A stretch of DNA of 44,945 bases from Ignavibacteriaceae bacterium (lineage in GTDB: Bacteria; Bacteroidota; Ignavibacteria; Ignavibacteriales; Ignavibacteriaceae): positions 1 through 44,945 of the forward strand of contig JARLHC010000033.1 in assembly GCA_031292455.1 (NCBI GenBank). The letters run 5' to 3'. Shown one piece after another: positions 17,344-26,742 of this stretch. The first letter of the stretch is position 1. The number at the start of each line of letters is the position of its first letter. Under the pieces are notes generated by a model that saw nothing but the letters and a program-made list of their open reading frames with translations, did no database searches and had not been told where the DNA came from. Made by a program: the position numbers and the translations under genes.

Positions 17344-17621
17344 AAAACATTCCTTGCTACTAATAAACTAAAATAGCTTATTTCTGTAAATCAAATATAC
17401 TCTTCCTTAAGAGGAATTTCTAATAAAATAAATAATTTTACGATATCAATATATTAAGCCGTAAAATGAAACTGATTAAGGAATTGAATATTATTTTTCA
17501 AAAACACCAGAGAAGCTATGAACAGCAGTACTTTTAGAGGGACTATTTTTATAATAAATGACCTTATAACATATGACAAACAAGTAATAGTTTTAACTGT
17601 TTAATTTTTTAATTTGTGGGC

Positions 17622-19244
17622 ATGTATAAAAATTTCTTTTTTCTGAACAAGTTTGCAATTGAAGCCGATAATGAATTAAGGGGATATTCATTGACTAATG
17701 CTTTTACACAGGATAAAGAGAAGCTTATATTGGCATTACGGTCGGGGGTGACAGAGAAATTTATTGAGATGTCAGTAAATCCCAGCGTTCCTTTTATTGT
17801 TTTGAGAAATAAATACAGCAGGGCCAAGAAGAATAGTATAAGTTTTTTTGAATTACAGCTTCCGATAAAAATATTATCGGTTGAGACAGCTTTATATGAT
17901 AGAATAATTAAAATAAGAGCTGAAAAGTGTGCTTTGTATTTTTTAATAAGGGGAAAGCATTCAAATACGGTGATGATTACTCATGAAGGCAAATTACTTC
18001 CTTTTAAAAATATTGATAAAGAGACAGAAGCAGCATTAGTAAAGGAGCTTGGTGATTTACATTTTTCGGACAAATTCTCTTATCCTAAATTTGAAATATC
18101 AGAAACAGAAACTCCTGATTCATTAAGAAAGAAATATTCTTTTATTGGTAAGGAAATAATAAATGAATTAAAGCACCGTTTAGAAAATAAGGATGTGGGT
18201 TTAAATAAAGAGCTTAAGAAAATATTAGAGGAAGTTGAAAAGAACAAACCAGCAGTTTTTTCTTCCAATAAATTTGATTCAATTGAGTTGGGCATAGAAA
18301 CATTCAGATCTATCCCCTACTCAGAAAGAACAGCGTTTGAATCTACAAGCGAAGCAGTGCATTATTATTTAGGGAAAAAGCAATCGCAGGGAAATATATC
18401 CGAGATAAAGAAAAAGATTATACGACATATTAAGAGAGAGATGGAAAGACTTTCTACAAAGCTTAATAATGCAGATATAATTTCAAAGAGGGAAAGCAAG
18501 GAAGAGGTTTACAACAAATACGGGAACCTTCTTTTAATAAATTTGGATAAAATAAAACCCCGTATGGCTAAGGTTACGATTGAGGATATATATGAGGGGA
18601 ATGTAGTAGACATACCAATTGATCCATCTCTTTCACCAGACAAGAATGCAGAGCTTTATTTTGATAAAGCAAAGGATGACAGGATAACACGGGAGAAAGC
18701 CAAGGAAATGAAAGAGAAGTTCTTAATCGAATTTAATAAGCTTAAAAATATTCATGATAATATTGATAAAATTGAAGAGAAGGGAGACCTTATATCTATT
18801 ATGAAAGAACTTAAAATAAAAGATGACGAGACTAATCCTGTAAAGGATGAGCTAAAGAACAAATTCAAGAGGTATATAATAGACGGCAAGTATTATGTAT
18901 TTGTCGGGAAGGATTCTCAGAACAATGATCTGCTAACAGTAAAGTTTGCGAAGCAAAATGATTACTGGTTTCATGCCCGAAGTGTTCCCGGTTCGCATGT
19001 GGTATTGAGAACAGAGAACACAAAAGAGAATATGCCTAAAAATATTCTAAAGAAGGCAGCGGCATTAGCAGCATACCACAGCAAAGCAAAAACAGCCGGG
19101 TTATCTCCTGTTTCTTATACTCAGAAGAAATATGTAGTTAAGAAAAAAGGGATGGAGCCAGGAAAGGTAGCTCTTTTGAAAGAGGAGGTATTGCTGGTAA
19201 GGCCTGAGATACCAGAGGGGTGTGAATATATTACAGAGGATTAA
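17622..19244 (+). CDS. rqcH: NFACT/RqcH family protein (ribosome quality control / RNA-binding)
   Basis: About 540 residues with NFACT-N at the N-terminus, a long charged helical coiled-coil middle (~200-400), and a C-terminal NFACT-R (DUF814) domain with the hallmark DYWFHARSVPGSHVVLR. Bacterial RqcH binds stalled 50S-nascent chain complexes and adds C-terminal Ala tails. Some homologues were called fibronectin-binding proteins. I chose ATG 17622; a GTG 6 bases upstream (17616) is in frame and would add two residues. Length and domain order match Bacteroidota homologues. It is monocistronic as far as the window shows. Confidence 0.88.
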   Translation: MYKNFFFLNKFAIEADNELRGYSLTNAFTQDKEKLILALRSGVTEKFIEMSVNPSVPFIVLRNKYSRAKKNSISFFELQLPIKILSVETALYDRIIKIRAEKCALYFLIRGKHSNTVMITHEGKLLPFKNIDKETEAALVKELGDLHFSDKFSYPKFEISETETPDSLRKKYSFIGKEIINELKHRLENKDVGLNKELKKILEEVEKNKPAVFSSNKFDSIELGIETFRSIPYSERTAFESTSEAVHYYLGKKQSQGNISEIKKKIIRHIKREMERLSTKLNNADIISKRESKEEVYNKYGNLLLINLDKIKPRMAKVTIEDIYEGNVVDIPIDPSLSPDKNAELYFDKAKDDRITREKAKEMKEKFLIEFNKLKNIHDNIDKIEEKGDLISIMKELKIKDDETNPVKDELKNKFKRYIIDGKYYVFVGKDSQNNDLLTVKFAKQNDYWFHARSVPGSHVVLRTENTKENMPKNILKKAAALAAYHSKAKTAGLSPVSYTQKKYVVKKKGMEPGKVALLKEEVLLVRPEIPEGCEYITED

Positions 19245-19435
19245 AGCAGTTCTGTTTTTTTATACAAGACGATCTTTACCTAATTCCGCCACATGCTAAC
19301 AATGATAGCAACTAAGCTGTTCGGATATGTTCTATAAATAGAATATATCCTTTCGCATAAATCAGCAGAATAATAGCGATCTGCTAGAAGATTGGTTAAA
19401 CTATTATTAATTGTTTTCCCCTAAATAGTAATTTT

Positions 19436-19463
19436 TTTTGCCATTTTGGGGAAAATGGCAAAA
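19436..19463. repeat. Perfect 12-bp inverted repeat with GGGG loop
   Basis: TTTTGCCATTTT is followed by GGGG and its exact complement AAAATGGCAAAA. The element sits within poly-T and A-rich flanks. It has no downstream U run in either direction. It could be an RNA-processing or mRNA-end stabilising hairpin, or a protein-binding palindrome. Confidence 0.6.
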
Positions 19464-19510
19464 TAGTAGTCAAATGTGTGTTCGGGAAAATGAGGAGTTT
19501 TGTTAAGAAT

Positions 19511-19542
19511 TAAGTAAGAACTGAGTAACAATTTCTTACTTA
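19511..19542. repeat. Perfect 10-bp inverted repeat
   Basis: TAAGTAAGAA and TTCTTACTTA are exact complements separated by 12 bases. The arm motif recurs just after (TTACTTCTTAGTAAG), so alternative foldings are possible. Confidence 0.5.
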
Positions 19543-19751
19543 CTTCTTAGTAAGTTGTTAGTCAGTTGTTAGGTGGTTTAGTATTTTTTGTTAGTTGGTT
19601 TTGTATTCCGTAAGTCTACTGTGTCGCTGACGGGTTACCAGATTTCATTAAAGTACTTTTGGATTGATGCAAAAGCACTCAAAAAATCCATACATCAAAT
19701 AAGAAACAAATAAGGATATTGCATCACGATCTGAATGAGGACAAACTGGGA

Positions 19752-21134
19752 TCAGATTATCGGGAGAGTGATTATGAAACAGGTGCCGGGATGTGTTTCA
19801 TCCTGTAAAGATGAGGGGCTTTCGACGCGGATTGTACCGCCATGTTTTGTAAATATCTGTTTAACTACAGTAAGACCCAGGCCCACACCTTCATATCCTT
19901 TATGCCTAATATTTGATCCTCTGAAGAATTCCTGAAATATGCTATCAATATCGCCAGCAGGAATGCCCACACCATTATCACAAAACATAAGTTCTATTCC
20001 ATCAGCAATATCGTTCATTGTTATTACAACTTTGCCATACTTATCGACATATTTAATTGTGTTAGAAATAATGTTTGAAAATCCTATTTCAAGAAGGAAT
20101 TTATCGCCCAATATTTTTCTTTTATTTTTCCGATTATCTATAAGAGTAAAGTTAATTTCTTTGGCTTCTATCTGCATTTTAAGTTTTTCGTGAGCTGAGC
20201 CAATGAGTCGTTTTACATCAAGTTCTTCTTTGCCGAGATCATCGAGGAGTTTAAGCCGACTGATTTTTAGAATATTGTTAATCATCTGAATAGCTTCATC
20301 GGATCTAGCTCTTGTTCTTTTTAATCTCGTTTCAATTTCAGAACTAAGGGGGCCGAGATATTTTCCGAGGATAAGATCAAGATATGACTGTACAGCAGAT
20401 ATCGGGGTTTTAATTTCATGAACAACCCCGGTAATATAGTTTTCTTTCTCAATTTCAGCTGCGTTTAATTTATCGAGAGAATCTAAGAGATTTTCCTCCA
20501 TCTTATATAACCTGTTAGCCATTTCATTAGCCAGCATTACAGTAATAATAATAACGAAGGCAAAGACAGCGAGGGAGACGCAGATAAATGATAAATTATT
20601 ATAGAAAGGAAATTTCAAGAACCCTGCAATTCCATGATGCACTATCAGTCCGAAGTGTTCTGCAAAAACGATTGCAGAAAACACTATGATAACAAGGCAG
20701 GCGGATGAATAGATAACAAATCTAGGTAATATCATACTACCGATAACCATATGAAAAATAAAGAGCAGAAAGAGCGGACTTTCAATTCCTCCGGTATAAT
20801 AAACGAGTAAGCATAGAGCGTAAAGATCAAGGATCATTTGGACAATTGAGAAATGAACAGGATTAAACCCTTCCTCGGAGTTTTTAAGATATTTCTGAAG
20901 TCTTGTTAAAATTATATTATACAGGAAGATTGAGAGAGTAATAGAACTAATAGCATAGAACTGAGTAGGGGTAAAAGAAATTCTGAAAAGGAGCCTGGTA
21001 GAAGTGAGAAATACAACGAGCATGAGGACTGCGCTATATCTCAGCTTAATGAACCAGGAATTCCTTGCTTTAATGGAATCCCAGAATTCCTCATAATGCT
21101 GTGCCCAAGGGGGAATTAATGAGACCATATTCAT
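19752..21134 (-). CDS. Membrane sensor histidine kinase
   Basis: The 460-residue protein has six predicted membrane segments in residues ~31-202 (for example LMLVVFLTSTRLLF, LFLLFIFHMVIGSMI, FAFVIIITVML). A coiled linker leads to HisKA with H239 (GVVHEIKTPISAVQ), then the N box (IGFSNIISNTIKYV), G1 (FCDNGVGI) and G2 (YEGVGLGLTVVKQI). All catalytic boxes are intact. There is little periplasmic sequence, so it probably senses a membrane or redox signal. It is the last gene of the hydrogenase operon, 79 bp after hydA1, with a hairpin in the gap. It may feed the receivers encoded upstream in the same operon; that is inference from position. Confidence 0.87.
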   Translation of the reverse strand: MNMVSLIPPWAQHYEEFWDSIKARNSWFIKLRYSAVLMLVVFLTSTRLLFRISFTPTQFYAISSITLSIFLYNIILTRLQKYLKNSEEGFNPVHFSIVQMILDLYALCLLVYYTGGIESPLFLLFIFHMVIGSMILPRFVIYSSACLVIIVFSAIVFAEHFGLIVHHGIAGFLKFPFYNNLSFICVSLAVFAFVIIITVMLANEMANRLYKMEENLLDSLDKLNAAEIEKENYITGVVHEIKTPISAVQSYLDLILGKYLGPLSSEIETRLKRTRARSDEAIQMINNILKISRLKLLDDLGKEELDVKRLIGSAHEKLKMQIEAKEINFTLIDNRKNKRKILGDKFLLEIGFSNIISNTIKYVDKYGKVVITMNDIADGIELMFCDNGVGIPAGDIDSIFQEFFRGSNIRHKGYEGVGLGLTVVKQIFTKHGGTIRVESPSSLQDETHPGTCFIITLPII

Positions 21135-21171
21135 TAATGGTAAGATAATAATTTTGGATTAAACTTCCCCG

Positions 21172-21199
21172 GTACTCTCTCCGGTAAAGAAGAGAGTAC
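21172..21199 (-). other. 9-bp hairpin between hydA1 and the membrane kinase gene
   Basis: GTACTCTCT and AGAGAGTAC are exact complements around a 10-base loop. There is no U tract after it on the minus strand. It is more likely a processing or stability hairpin setting different levels of hydA1 and kinase message than a strong terminator. Confidence 0.5.
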
Positions 21200-21213
21200 G
21201 CGAGAAAGAATAA

Positions 21214-23091
21214 TTACAAGATAAATTTACCTCGTTTAGTATAATGGGTATGGAGAAGCTGGTGACTTAGCTTGCTACAAGGACCTTCAGTAAGAAACTT
21301 TTCATACAGAAGTTTAACATGAGGATTCTCATGTGATTTCCTAAGTTCCAGAGATTCATCTTCGGCATAAATAGCCTGAGCTCTTTTTGTCCTGATCTCT
21401 TCAGAGGTAGGGATAGGCTGACCGCCGCCGCCCAAACATCCTCCTGGACATGCCATTATTTCGACGAAGTGAACATCATTAAGCTCACCCTTTCGAAGCA
21501 TTTCCATTACCTTAGTTGCATTTGCAGTTCCATGAGCAACAATAAATTTAACTTCAACACCTTCGAGGAATTTATATGCTTCAACACAGTTCTCGAGTTT
21601 TACTGAAGCTTGTTTGATACCTTCGAAGCCGCGGCAGGGAGTAATATTAAGATTCTTAAATGGCACTTCCCTACCGGTAACGAGCTCATAAACAGTACGA
21701 AGGGCAGCTTCCATAACGCCACCGGTAGCACCGAAAATAAGTCCAGCGCCAGAAGCATCACCGAACGGGTCATCGAAATGACTCTTGGGCATTTCGGGTA
21801 AATAGATACCTGCTTCTTTAATCATCTTAGCCATTTCCCTAGTAGTCAGGCCATAATCTACATCTTTGAATCCAGAGGAATTCATTTCAGGACGGTTGCA
21901 TTCGAATTTCTTGGCTGAGCAAGGCATGAGTGCAACAGTAACGATATCTTCAGGATTTATTTTTGCTTCCTTGGCATAGAATGTTTTGGTAATAGCGCCA
22001 AACATCTGCTGAGGAGATTTAGCTGTAGACAGGTAATCGAGATATTCGGGATAGAAATGTTCGATAAACTTTATCCAGCCCGGGGAGCACGAAGTAAACT
22101 GGGGAAGTTTAACTGATTCATCTTTATCGACGAGAGCTTTTTTAAGTCTGTTCAAAAGTTCAGTACCTTCTTCCATAATAGTAAGATCAGCAGTATAATT
22201 AGTATCGAAAACCTTATCGAATCCGATTCTTTTTAATGCAGTATTAAGTTCCCCTGTAAATGATTGTCCAGGTTCAATACCGAATTCCTCACCAATAGCG
22301 GCACGAGGAGAAGGGGCAGTTTGAATTACAACATGTTTAGTAGGATCATCGATAGCATTCCATATCTGGTCACTAGGATCATTAGCTCTAAGGGCACCTG
22401 TAGGACAGCGATTGATACACTGACCGCAATTAATGCATATAACATCAGACAATGGTTTATCGAGGAAAGTACCGACATGAGTTTCATGACCTCTGTCGAT
22501 TGCTTCCAGGCAACCTACTTCCTGAAGGTCGATGCAAGTTCTAACGCATCTTTTGCAGAGAATACATTTATTCATATCCCTGACAACAGAAGCGGAGGAC
22601 CTATCGACCTGAAATTTAGGAGTAGTAATATGTCCAAAAGTATAATTATCAACTCCATACTCCTTAGCGAGAGTTTGAAGTTCACAGTTTTCATTCCTGA
22701 AGCATGAGTAGCATTCGCCGTAATGTTCACTAAGCAGAAGATCAATGATATGTCTTCTTGCTTTTCTAACCATAGGAGTAGAAGTATGAATTTTAATCGG
22801 AGAAGTAATAGGGAAAGTGCATGAAGTTTGTAAAGTTCTCATTCCATCAACTTCGACAACGCAAATGCGGCAAACGCCCGCTACACAGAGGTCGGGGTGG
22901 TGGCAAAGAGTTGGGACATGTATCTGGTTTTCCTTACAAGCTTCCAGAATAGTAGCGCCGAATGGGACAGTAACTTTCTTTTCATTTATTTCAATAGAGA
23001 TAGTTCCGCCGATTGTAGTAGTATCTTCCGGTTTCTGAACCTTAAAAGGCTGCTGACTTACCGGTATTCTTGGGTTATTTTCTTTAGCCAT
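21214..23091 (-). CDS. hydA: NADH-linked [FeFe] hydrogenase catalytic subunit HydA (copy 1, TSCSP variant)
   Basis: Domain order in 625 residues: an N-terminal 30-residue extension; a [2Fe-2S] ferredoxin domain (C63, C74, C77, C91); a His-Cys3 [4Fe-4S] site (H123, C127, C130, C136); two [4Fe-4S] sites (C176-C186 and C219-C229); the H-cluster domain with L1 TSCSPGW (C335, S336), L2 MPCSAKK (C391) and L3 MACPGGCLGGGGQP (C548, C552); and a fused small-subunit tail. It fits HydA of trimeric HydABC, which exchanges electrons among H2, NADH and often ferredoxin in the cytoplasm. L1 differs from the usual TSCCPxW by Ser at the second Cys, while copy 2 is canonical. The start overlaps the hydB1 stop by one base. 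HydEFG maturases are not in the window. Confidence 0.92.
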   Translation of the reverse strand: MAKENNPRIPVSQQPFKVQKPEDTTTIGGTISIEINEKKVTVPFGATILEACKENQIHVPTLCHHPDLCVAGVCRICVVEVDGMRTLQTSCTFPITSPIKIHTSTPMVRKARRHIIDLLLSEHYGECYSCFRNENCELQTLAKEYGVDNYTFGHITTPKFQVDRSSASVVRDMNKCILCKRCVRTCIDLQEVGCLEAIDRGHETHVGTFLDKPLSDVICINCGQCINRCPTGALRANDPSDQIWNAIDDPTKHVVIQTAPSPRAAIGEEFGIEPGQSFTGELNTALKRIGFDKVFDTNYTADLTIMEEGTELLNRLKKALVDKDESVKLPQFTSCSPGWIKFIEHFYPEYLDYLSTAKSPQQMFGAITKTFYAKEAKINPEDIVTVALMPCSAKKFECNRPEMNSSGFKDVDYGLTTREMAKMIKEAGIYLPEMPKSHFDDPFGDASGAGLIFGATGGVMEAALRTVYELVTGREVPFKNLNITPCRGFEGIKQASVKLENCVEAYKFLEGVEVKFIVAHGTANATKVMEMLRKGELNDVHFVEIMACPGGCLGGGGQPIPTSEEIRTKRAQAIYAEDESLELRKSHENPHVKLLYEKFLTEGPCSKLSHQLLHTHYTKRGKFIL

Positions 23092-24302
23092 TATTTGCTC
23101 CCATTGCCATTATGAAAGAATATTTCGTCTTTGAAATTTTCAAGGATAGAGATGAAGGCATTAGGGCTTGACTGACCGAGTCCGCATTTAGATGCAACCT
23201 GCATAGTTTTACCAAGATCTTTCAAAGTATTTATATAACCGAAAGTATAATCCCCGGATTTAATTTTTCTTACACCTTCGAGCAGTTTAGTGTTACCTAT
23301 TCTGCAGGGGGTACATTGACCACAGGATTCTTCCACGAAGAACTCCATAAAGTTCTCGAGTACATGAAGCATATCCCTTGATTCATTAAAAATAATAACG
23401 GATCCGCCGGTAGCAATATCCTCATAGGCAAGGAACCTATCGAATTTGTTTTTAGGGATACATACGCCGGAAGCACCGCCTACCTGAACTGCTTTAGTAT
23501 TTTTAGCTCCCACGAGTTGAAGCAGAACATAGAGAGAAGTACCCCAGGGGAGTTCATATACGCCAGGTTTTTCGCAATCACCTGAAATTGAGAAGAGTTT
23601 AGAACCAGTGGATTTATCAGTGCCGTGTTGTTTAAACCATTCACCGCCTTTGACCATTATATGGGGAACGGAGGAAAGTGTTTCAACATTATTTACCACA
23701 GTAGGGAATCCAAGGTAGCCAGTATTAACCGGATAGGGGGGGCGATTTCTTGGTTCACCTCTATGGCCTTCGAGAGATTCGATAAGGGCAGTTTCCTCGC
23801 CGCACACATAGGCACCGGAACCGAGCCGGATGCTAATATCGAAATCGAAACCTTCTTTGCCAAGAATATTTTTGCCAAGGAGGTTATCATCCCTCATTTT
23901 CATTAAATAATCCTCAAGTTGTCCGAGGAAGTATTCATATTCACCGCGGAGGTAAACAATACCAGTTTTAGCACCGATAGTATAGCCGGCAACGACCATG
24001 CCATCAAATACCAATTCAGGGTATTCCATAAGAAGGACTCTATCTTTAAATGTACCGGGTTCGCCTTCATCAGCGTTGCAAACGATAAATTTCTTATCAG
24101 CAGTTGAAGCAGCGACGAGCATCCATTTAGTAGATGTAGGGAAGCCAGCTCCGCCTCTTCCTTTGAGGCCGGAAGTTTTCAATTCGAACAAAACATCTTC
24201 GCGAGGAATGCTAATTACTTTTTTAATTGCATCGCCGCGGGTATATTTAGAAAACAGTACAGGGCCAGTTCTTTTTTTAATTTTATCTAATTTAGTTTCC
24301 AT
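23091..24302 (-). CDS. hydB: HydB/NuoF-type NADH-binding flavoprotein subunit (copy 1, minimal form)
   Basis: The 403-residue protein is a bare NuoF core: NAD/FMN glycine-rich loop (GLKGRGGAGFPTSTKW), acidic loop (CNADEGEPGTFKDR), CGEETALIESLEG, and the [4Fe-4S] site ESCGQCTPCRIG with a distal Cys in SKCGLGQ. It lacks both the N-terminal thioredoxin-like [2Fe-2S] domain and the C-terminal ferredoxin pair seen in copy 2 (30943-32928). By family it moves electrons between NADH, FMN and the hydrogenase clusters. Its stop overlaps hydA1, and hydC1 lies 9 bases upstream. Confidence 0.92.
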   Translation of the reverse strand: METKLDKIKKRTGPVLFSKYTRGDAIKKVISIPREDVLFELKTSGLKGRGGAGFPTSTKWMLVAASTADKKFIVCNADEGEPGTFKDRVLLMEYPELVFDGMVVAGYTIGAKTGIVYLRGEYEYFLGQLEDYLMKMRDDNLLGKNILGKEGFDFDISIRLGSGAYVCGEETALIESLEGHRGEPRNRPPYPVNTGYLGFPTVVNNVETLSSVPHIMVKGGEWFKQHGTDKSTGSKLFSISGDCEKPGVYELPWGTSLYVLLQLVGAKNTKAVQVGGASGVCIPKNKFDRFLAYEDIATGGSVIIFNESRDMLHVLENFMEFFVEESCGQCTPCRIGNTKLLEGVRKIKSGDYTFGYINTLKDLGKTMQVASKCGLGQSSPNAFISILENFKDEIFFHNGNGSK

Positions 24303-24311
24303 AATAATTCC

Positions 24312-24791
24312 CTACTCCACTTCTTTTAAAATGTTGACAGCTTTTTCGGGATCAAGCCGGGTAAATACCTTTTCATTAATCAGCATAGCCGGGCCCTGAT
24401 CGCACATACCCATACAATTAGTATGTTCAAGGGTGAATTTTTTATCTTTGGTAGTTTCCCCGAAGGAGATGCCAAGTTCTCTAGTAAGAGCGTCCTCGAT
24501 ATTCTGTTTACCAGCCATATCGCAAGATATAGTTTGGCAAAGTTTAATAGTATTTCTTCCCTGAGGTTCGGAGTGCAGGAAGGAATAGAATGAAATGACA
24601 CTGTTGACTTCAACAGGATGAATATTTAACAAACGTGCGATTTCCTGCTGAGCGAAATCTGATATGTGATTATGTTTCCTCTGTATATCCTGAAGAATCT
24701 GGAGCAAAGAAGATCTGTCCATACCATATTTATCCACAAGAAGCTCAATCTCTTCAGAGAGAGCATTTTTTTCAAATACTAGCATAATCAC
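24312..24791 (-). CDS. hydC: HydC/NuoE-type [2Fe-2S] subunit (copy 1)
   Basis: The 159-residue thioredoxin-like ferredoxin has a helical N-terminal domain (residues 1-75) and four cluster cysteines in the NuoE pattern (CQTISC, then CMGMC). Its length is typical. It is the small electron-transfer subunit of HydABC. The start overlaps the upstream receiver gene by 4 bases, so translation of the hydrogenase is coupled to that of a signalling protein. Confidence 0.93.
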   Translation of the reverse strand: MIMLVFEKNALSEEIELLVDKYGMDRSSLLQILQDIQRKHNHISDFAQQEIARLLNIHPVEVNSVISFYSFLHSEPQGRNTIKLCQTISCDMAGKQNIEDALTRELGISFGETTKDKKFTLEHTNCMGMCDQGPAMLINEKVFTRLDPEKAVNILKEVE

Positions 24792-25168
24792 CTTTCAATA
24801 TGTTTATGTAAAAGTTTTTCCACCTTTTGAATGAGCTGAGCGGGAGAAATAGGTTTTTCCACGTACTCATCAACAGGCACCATTTCATTGACTCCATAAT
24901 CCATACCGATGGTTTTGGAGATAGAGGTATACATAATAATAGGTGTAGTGATATTATTCTTCCGGAATTTCTGAGCAAGAAAGAAGCCGTCGTCGGGTTC
25001 ATTCATCATTACATCAAGAATTATAAGATCCGGGGAGTTGTCCACAACAATCTTATATCCATCGTCGGGATTATTTGCAGTAATTACTTCGTGACCCTTA
25101 GAAGTAAGCACCAAACTACTAGCGTCGAGGATATCAGGATCGTCATCTATGATAGCTATTTTGGCCAT
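24788..25168 (-). CDS. Stand-alone receiver, hydrogenase-operon type 1
   Basis: The 126-residue single receiver domain has acidic pocket D8-D10, acceptor D52 (LIILDVMMNEPDDGFFLAQKF), T in YTSIS and K in VEKPIS. The loop after D52 is two residues longer than usual and acidic (MNEPDDGF), a feature shared with the receiver at 26743. There is no output domain, so it must work by protein contact or phosphate relay. It overlaps hydC1 by 4 bases. The neighbouring kinases (25208, 27158, 19752) are candidate donors. Confidence 0.88.
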   Translation of the reverse strand: MAKIAIIDDDPDILDASSLVLTSKGHEVITANNPDDGYKIVVDNSPDLIILDVMMNEPDDGFFLAQKFRKNNITTPIIMYTSISKTIGMDYGVNEMVPVDEYVEKPISPAQLIQKVEKLLHKHIER

Positions 25169-25207
25169 AACGAATCATTCCTTTTATTTATTGATTTGTG
25201 TTAATTA

Positions 25208-26734
25208 TTATACTGACTGTATATTATTTAAAGTAACTTTATTTTCTTTCAAAGCATTATCCACAACGGGGAGGAAAACACGGAAGGTGGTCCCTGTTCC
25301 GAATTCACTTTCGACCTCAATTTTACCGGCATACGAATCAATAATTCTTTTCACTATAGATAAACCAAGTCCCGTACCGCTTATATCTTTAGTGAACTCA
25401 TTTTTTACGCGATAGAATTCATGAAACAATTTATCTTTTTCCAAGGGCCTCATTCCGATACCAGAATCTTTAATCTCAGTTACCAAGTAATCATCATTTT
25501 TTTCAATATTAATTACAAGAGAGCCATTCTGCTTATTATATTTAATTCCATTGCTTACAAAATTAGTAAATAAGCGGGTAATTTCATCCTGATCCCCTTT
25601 AAATAATGGATTTATTTCTGAGGATTTAATATTAACATTTAGATTTCGCTTTTTGATTTCAAGCTGGAAGAGGTCCATAATATTCTTAATAATATCAAGA
25701 ATGTTCAGCTCTTTAATTTCGCGCTGAGTAGTTTTCATTTCCATTCTTGAAATATCGAGCAGATCGTTTACCATTTTCAGAAGAGAGTCAAGTCTAACAA
25801 TCGATCTATTTATGAATTCGTTCTGTTTATCAGGAGACAAGTTCATTGATTTATCGGAGATAAGTTTTAGAAATCCATATACAGCAGCAATTGGAGCCTT
25901 CAATTCGTGAGAGACCATTGATACAAACTGAGACTTAAGAAATTCGATTTTCTTAAGCTCGGTAATATTTTTAATTACTATGGCAACACCCGCAAGAGAT
26001 CCATCTGGTGCAGGAACAGGAGAAGTAGTAGCTTCAACAAACAATTCGTTATCGGCTTTCATCTGAAGCTGGACAGTTAATGATCTCTTTAGATACTCAG
26101 ATGAGTTCAAGAATTGTTTAACCTGTTCAGCCAGTTTTTCAGGCAGTTTATCAATTATATATTCTTCAATTTTAATATTCTTAAGCGCAAGGAATTTAAG
26201 AGCGGAAGGATTATACAGTACAGCTTCACCGTTTTTATTTATGACAAGGACGCCATCGGAAATAGAATTGATTATTGTATTGAGTCTTGTTTTTTCGAAA
26301 GCAACCTCAAGAAGTCTTTCTTCTCTTTCCTTTTGCCATCTTTCCTTCTGCAGATTAAGTTCTCTTTTTTCCAGACCTTTACTAATCTGAAGGAGGAGTT
26401 CATCGGGAGAGAAGGGTTTTGGTATATAGCTGAACGCGCCAACTCTGGTAGCTTCAATTGCAGTATCATAACTGGCATAAGCAGTAGCGATAAAACAAAC
26501 GGTATTAGGATATTTTTTTATTATTTCTTTAAGGACAAGGATACCATCAAAATCAGGCATCTTCATATCGATAATTGCGGCATCGAATTCAGTGGAAGTT
26601 CCTAAAGCGATTCCTTCGGTACCATTTTCTGCAGTAACAACATCGAATCCTTCTTTTTCGAGGAGCCGTTTAGTGCCCAGCCTGAGGCCTTTTTCATCAT
26701 CGACAATAAGAATTTTCTGTTTTAGAAGATCCAT
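25208..26734 (-). CDS. Receiver-PAS-histidine kinase (hybrid relay kinase)
   Basis: Domains in 508 residues: an N-terminal receiver (acceptor D56 in AAIIDMKMPDFDG), a charged coiled linker (~120-150), a PAS domain (~150-260, LNTIINSISDGVLVINKNGE...), HisKA with H276 (FVSMVSHELKAPIAAV), and an ATPase domain with G1 (EIKDSGIGM) and G2 (GTGLGLSIVKRI). There are no membrane segments. A receiver ahead of the kinase means another kinase can control it, which makes it a middle step of a relay. The PAS domain may bind a redox cofactor or small ligand, but none can be named from the sequence. It lies 8 bases after the receiver gene at 26743. Confidence 0.9.
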   Translation of the reverse strand: MDLLKQKILIVDDEKGLRLGTKRLLEKEGFDVVTAENGTEGIALGTSTEFDAAIIDMKMPDFDGILVLKEIIKKYPNTVCFIATAYASYDTAIEATRVGAFSYIPKPFSPDELLLQISKGLEKRELNLQKERWQKEREERLLEVAFEKTRLNTIINSISDGVLVINKNGEAVLYNPSALKFLALKNIKIEEYIIDKLPEKLAEQVKQFLNSSEYLKRSLTVQLQMKADNELFVEATTSPVPAPDGSLAGVAIVIKNITELKKIEFLKSQFVSMVSHELKAPIAAVYGFLKLISDKSMNLSPDKQNEFINRSIVRLDSLLKMVNDLLDISRMEMKTTQREIKELNILDIIKNIMDLFQLEIKKRNLNVNIKSSEINPLFKGDQDEITRLFTNFVSNGIKYNKQNGSLVINIEKNDDYLVTEIKDSGIGMRPLEKDKLFHEFYRVKNEFTKDISGTGLGLSIVKRIIDSYAGKIEVESEFGTGTTFRVFLPVVDNALKENKVTLNNIQSV

Positions 26735-26742
26735 TATATTAA

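Larger units (their letters stand above)
19245..19751. other. 507-base non-coding region with hairpins and short repeats
   Basis: This gap lies between two convergent genes. It has no credible ORF but several structured stretches: a 12-bp perfect inverted repeat at 19436-19463, a 10-bp one at 19511-19542, and a run of imperfect GTTAGTNGGTT-like direct repeats at 19555-19600. Neither hairpin is followed by a U tract on either strand, so neither looks like an ordinary intrinsic terminator. Confidence 0.5.
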
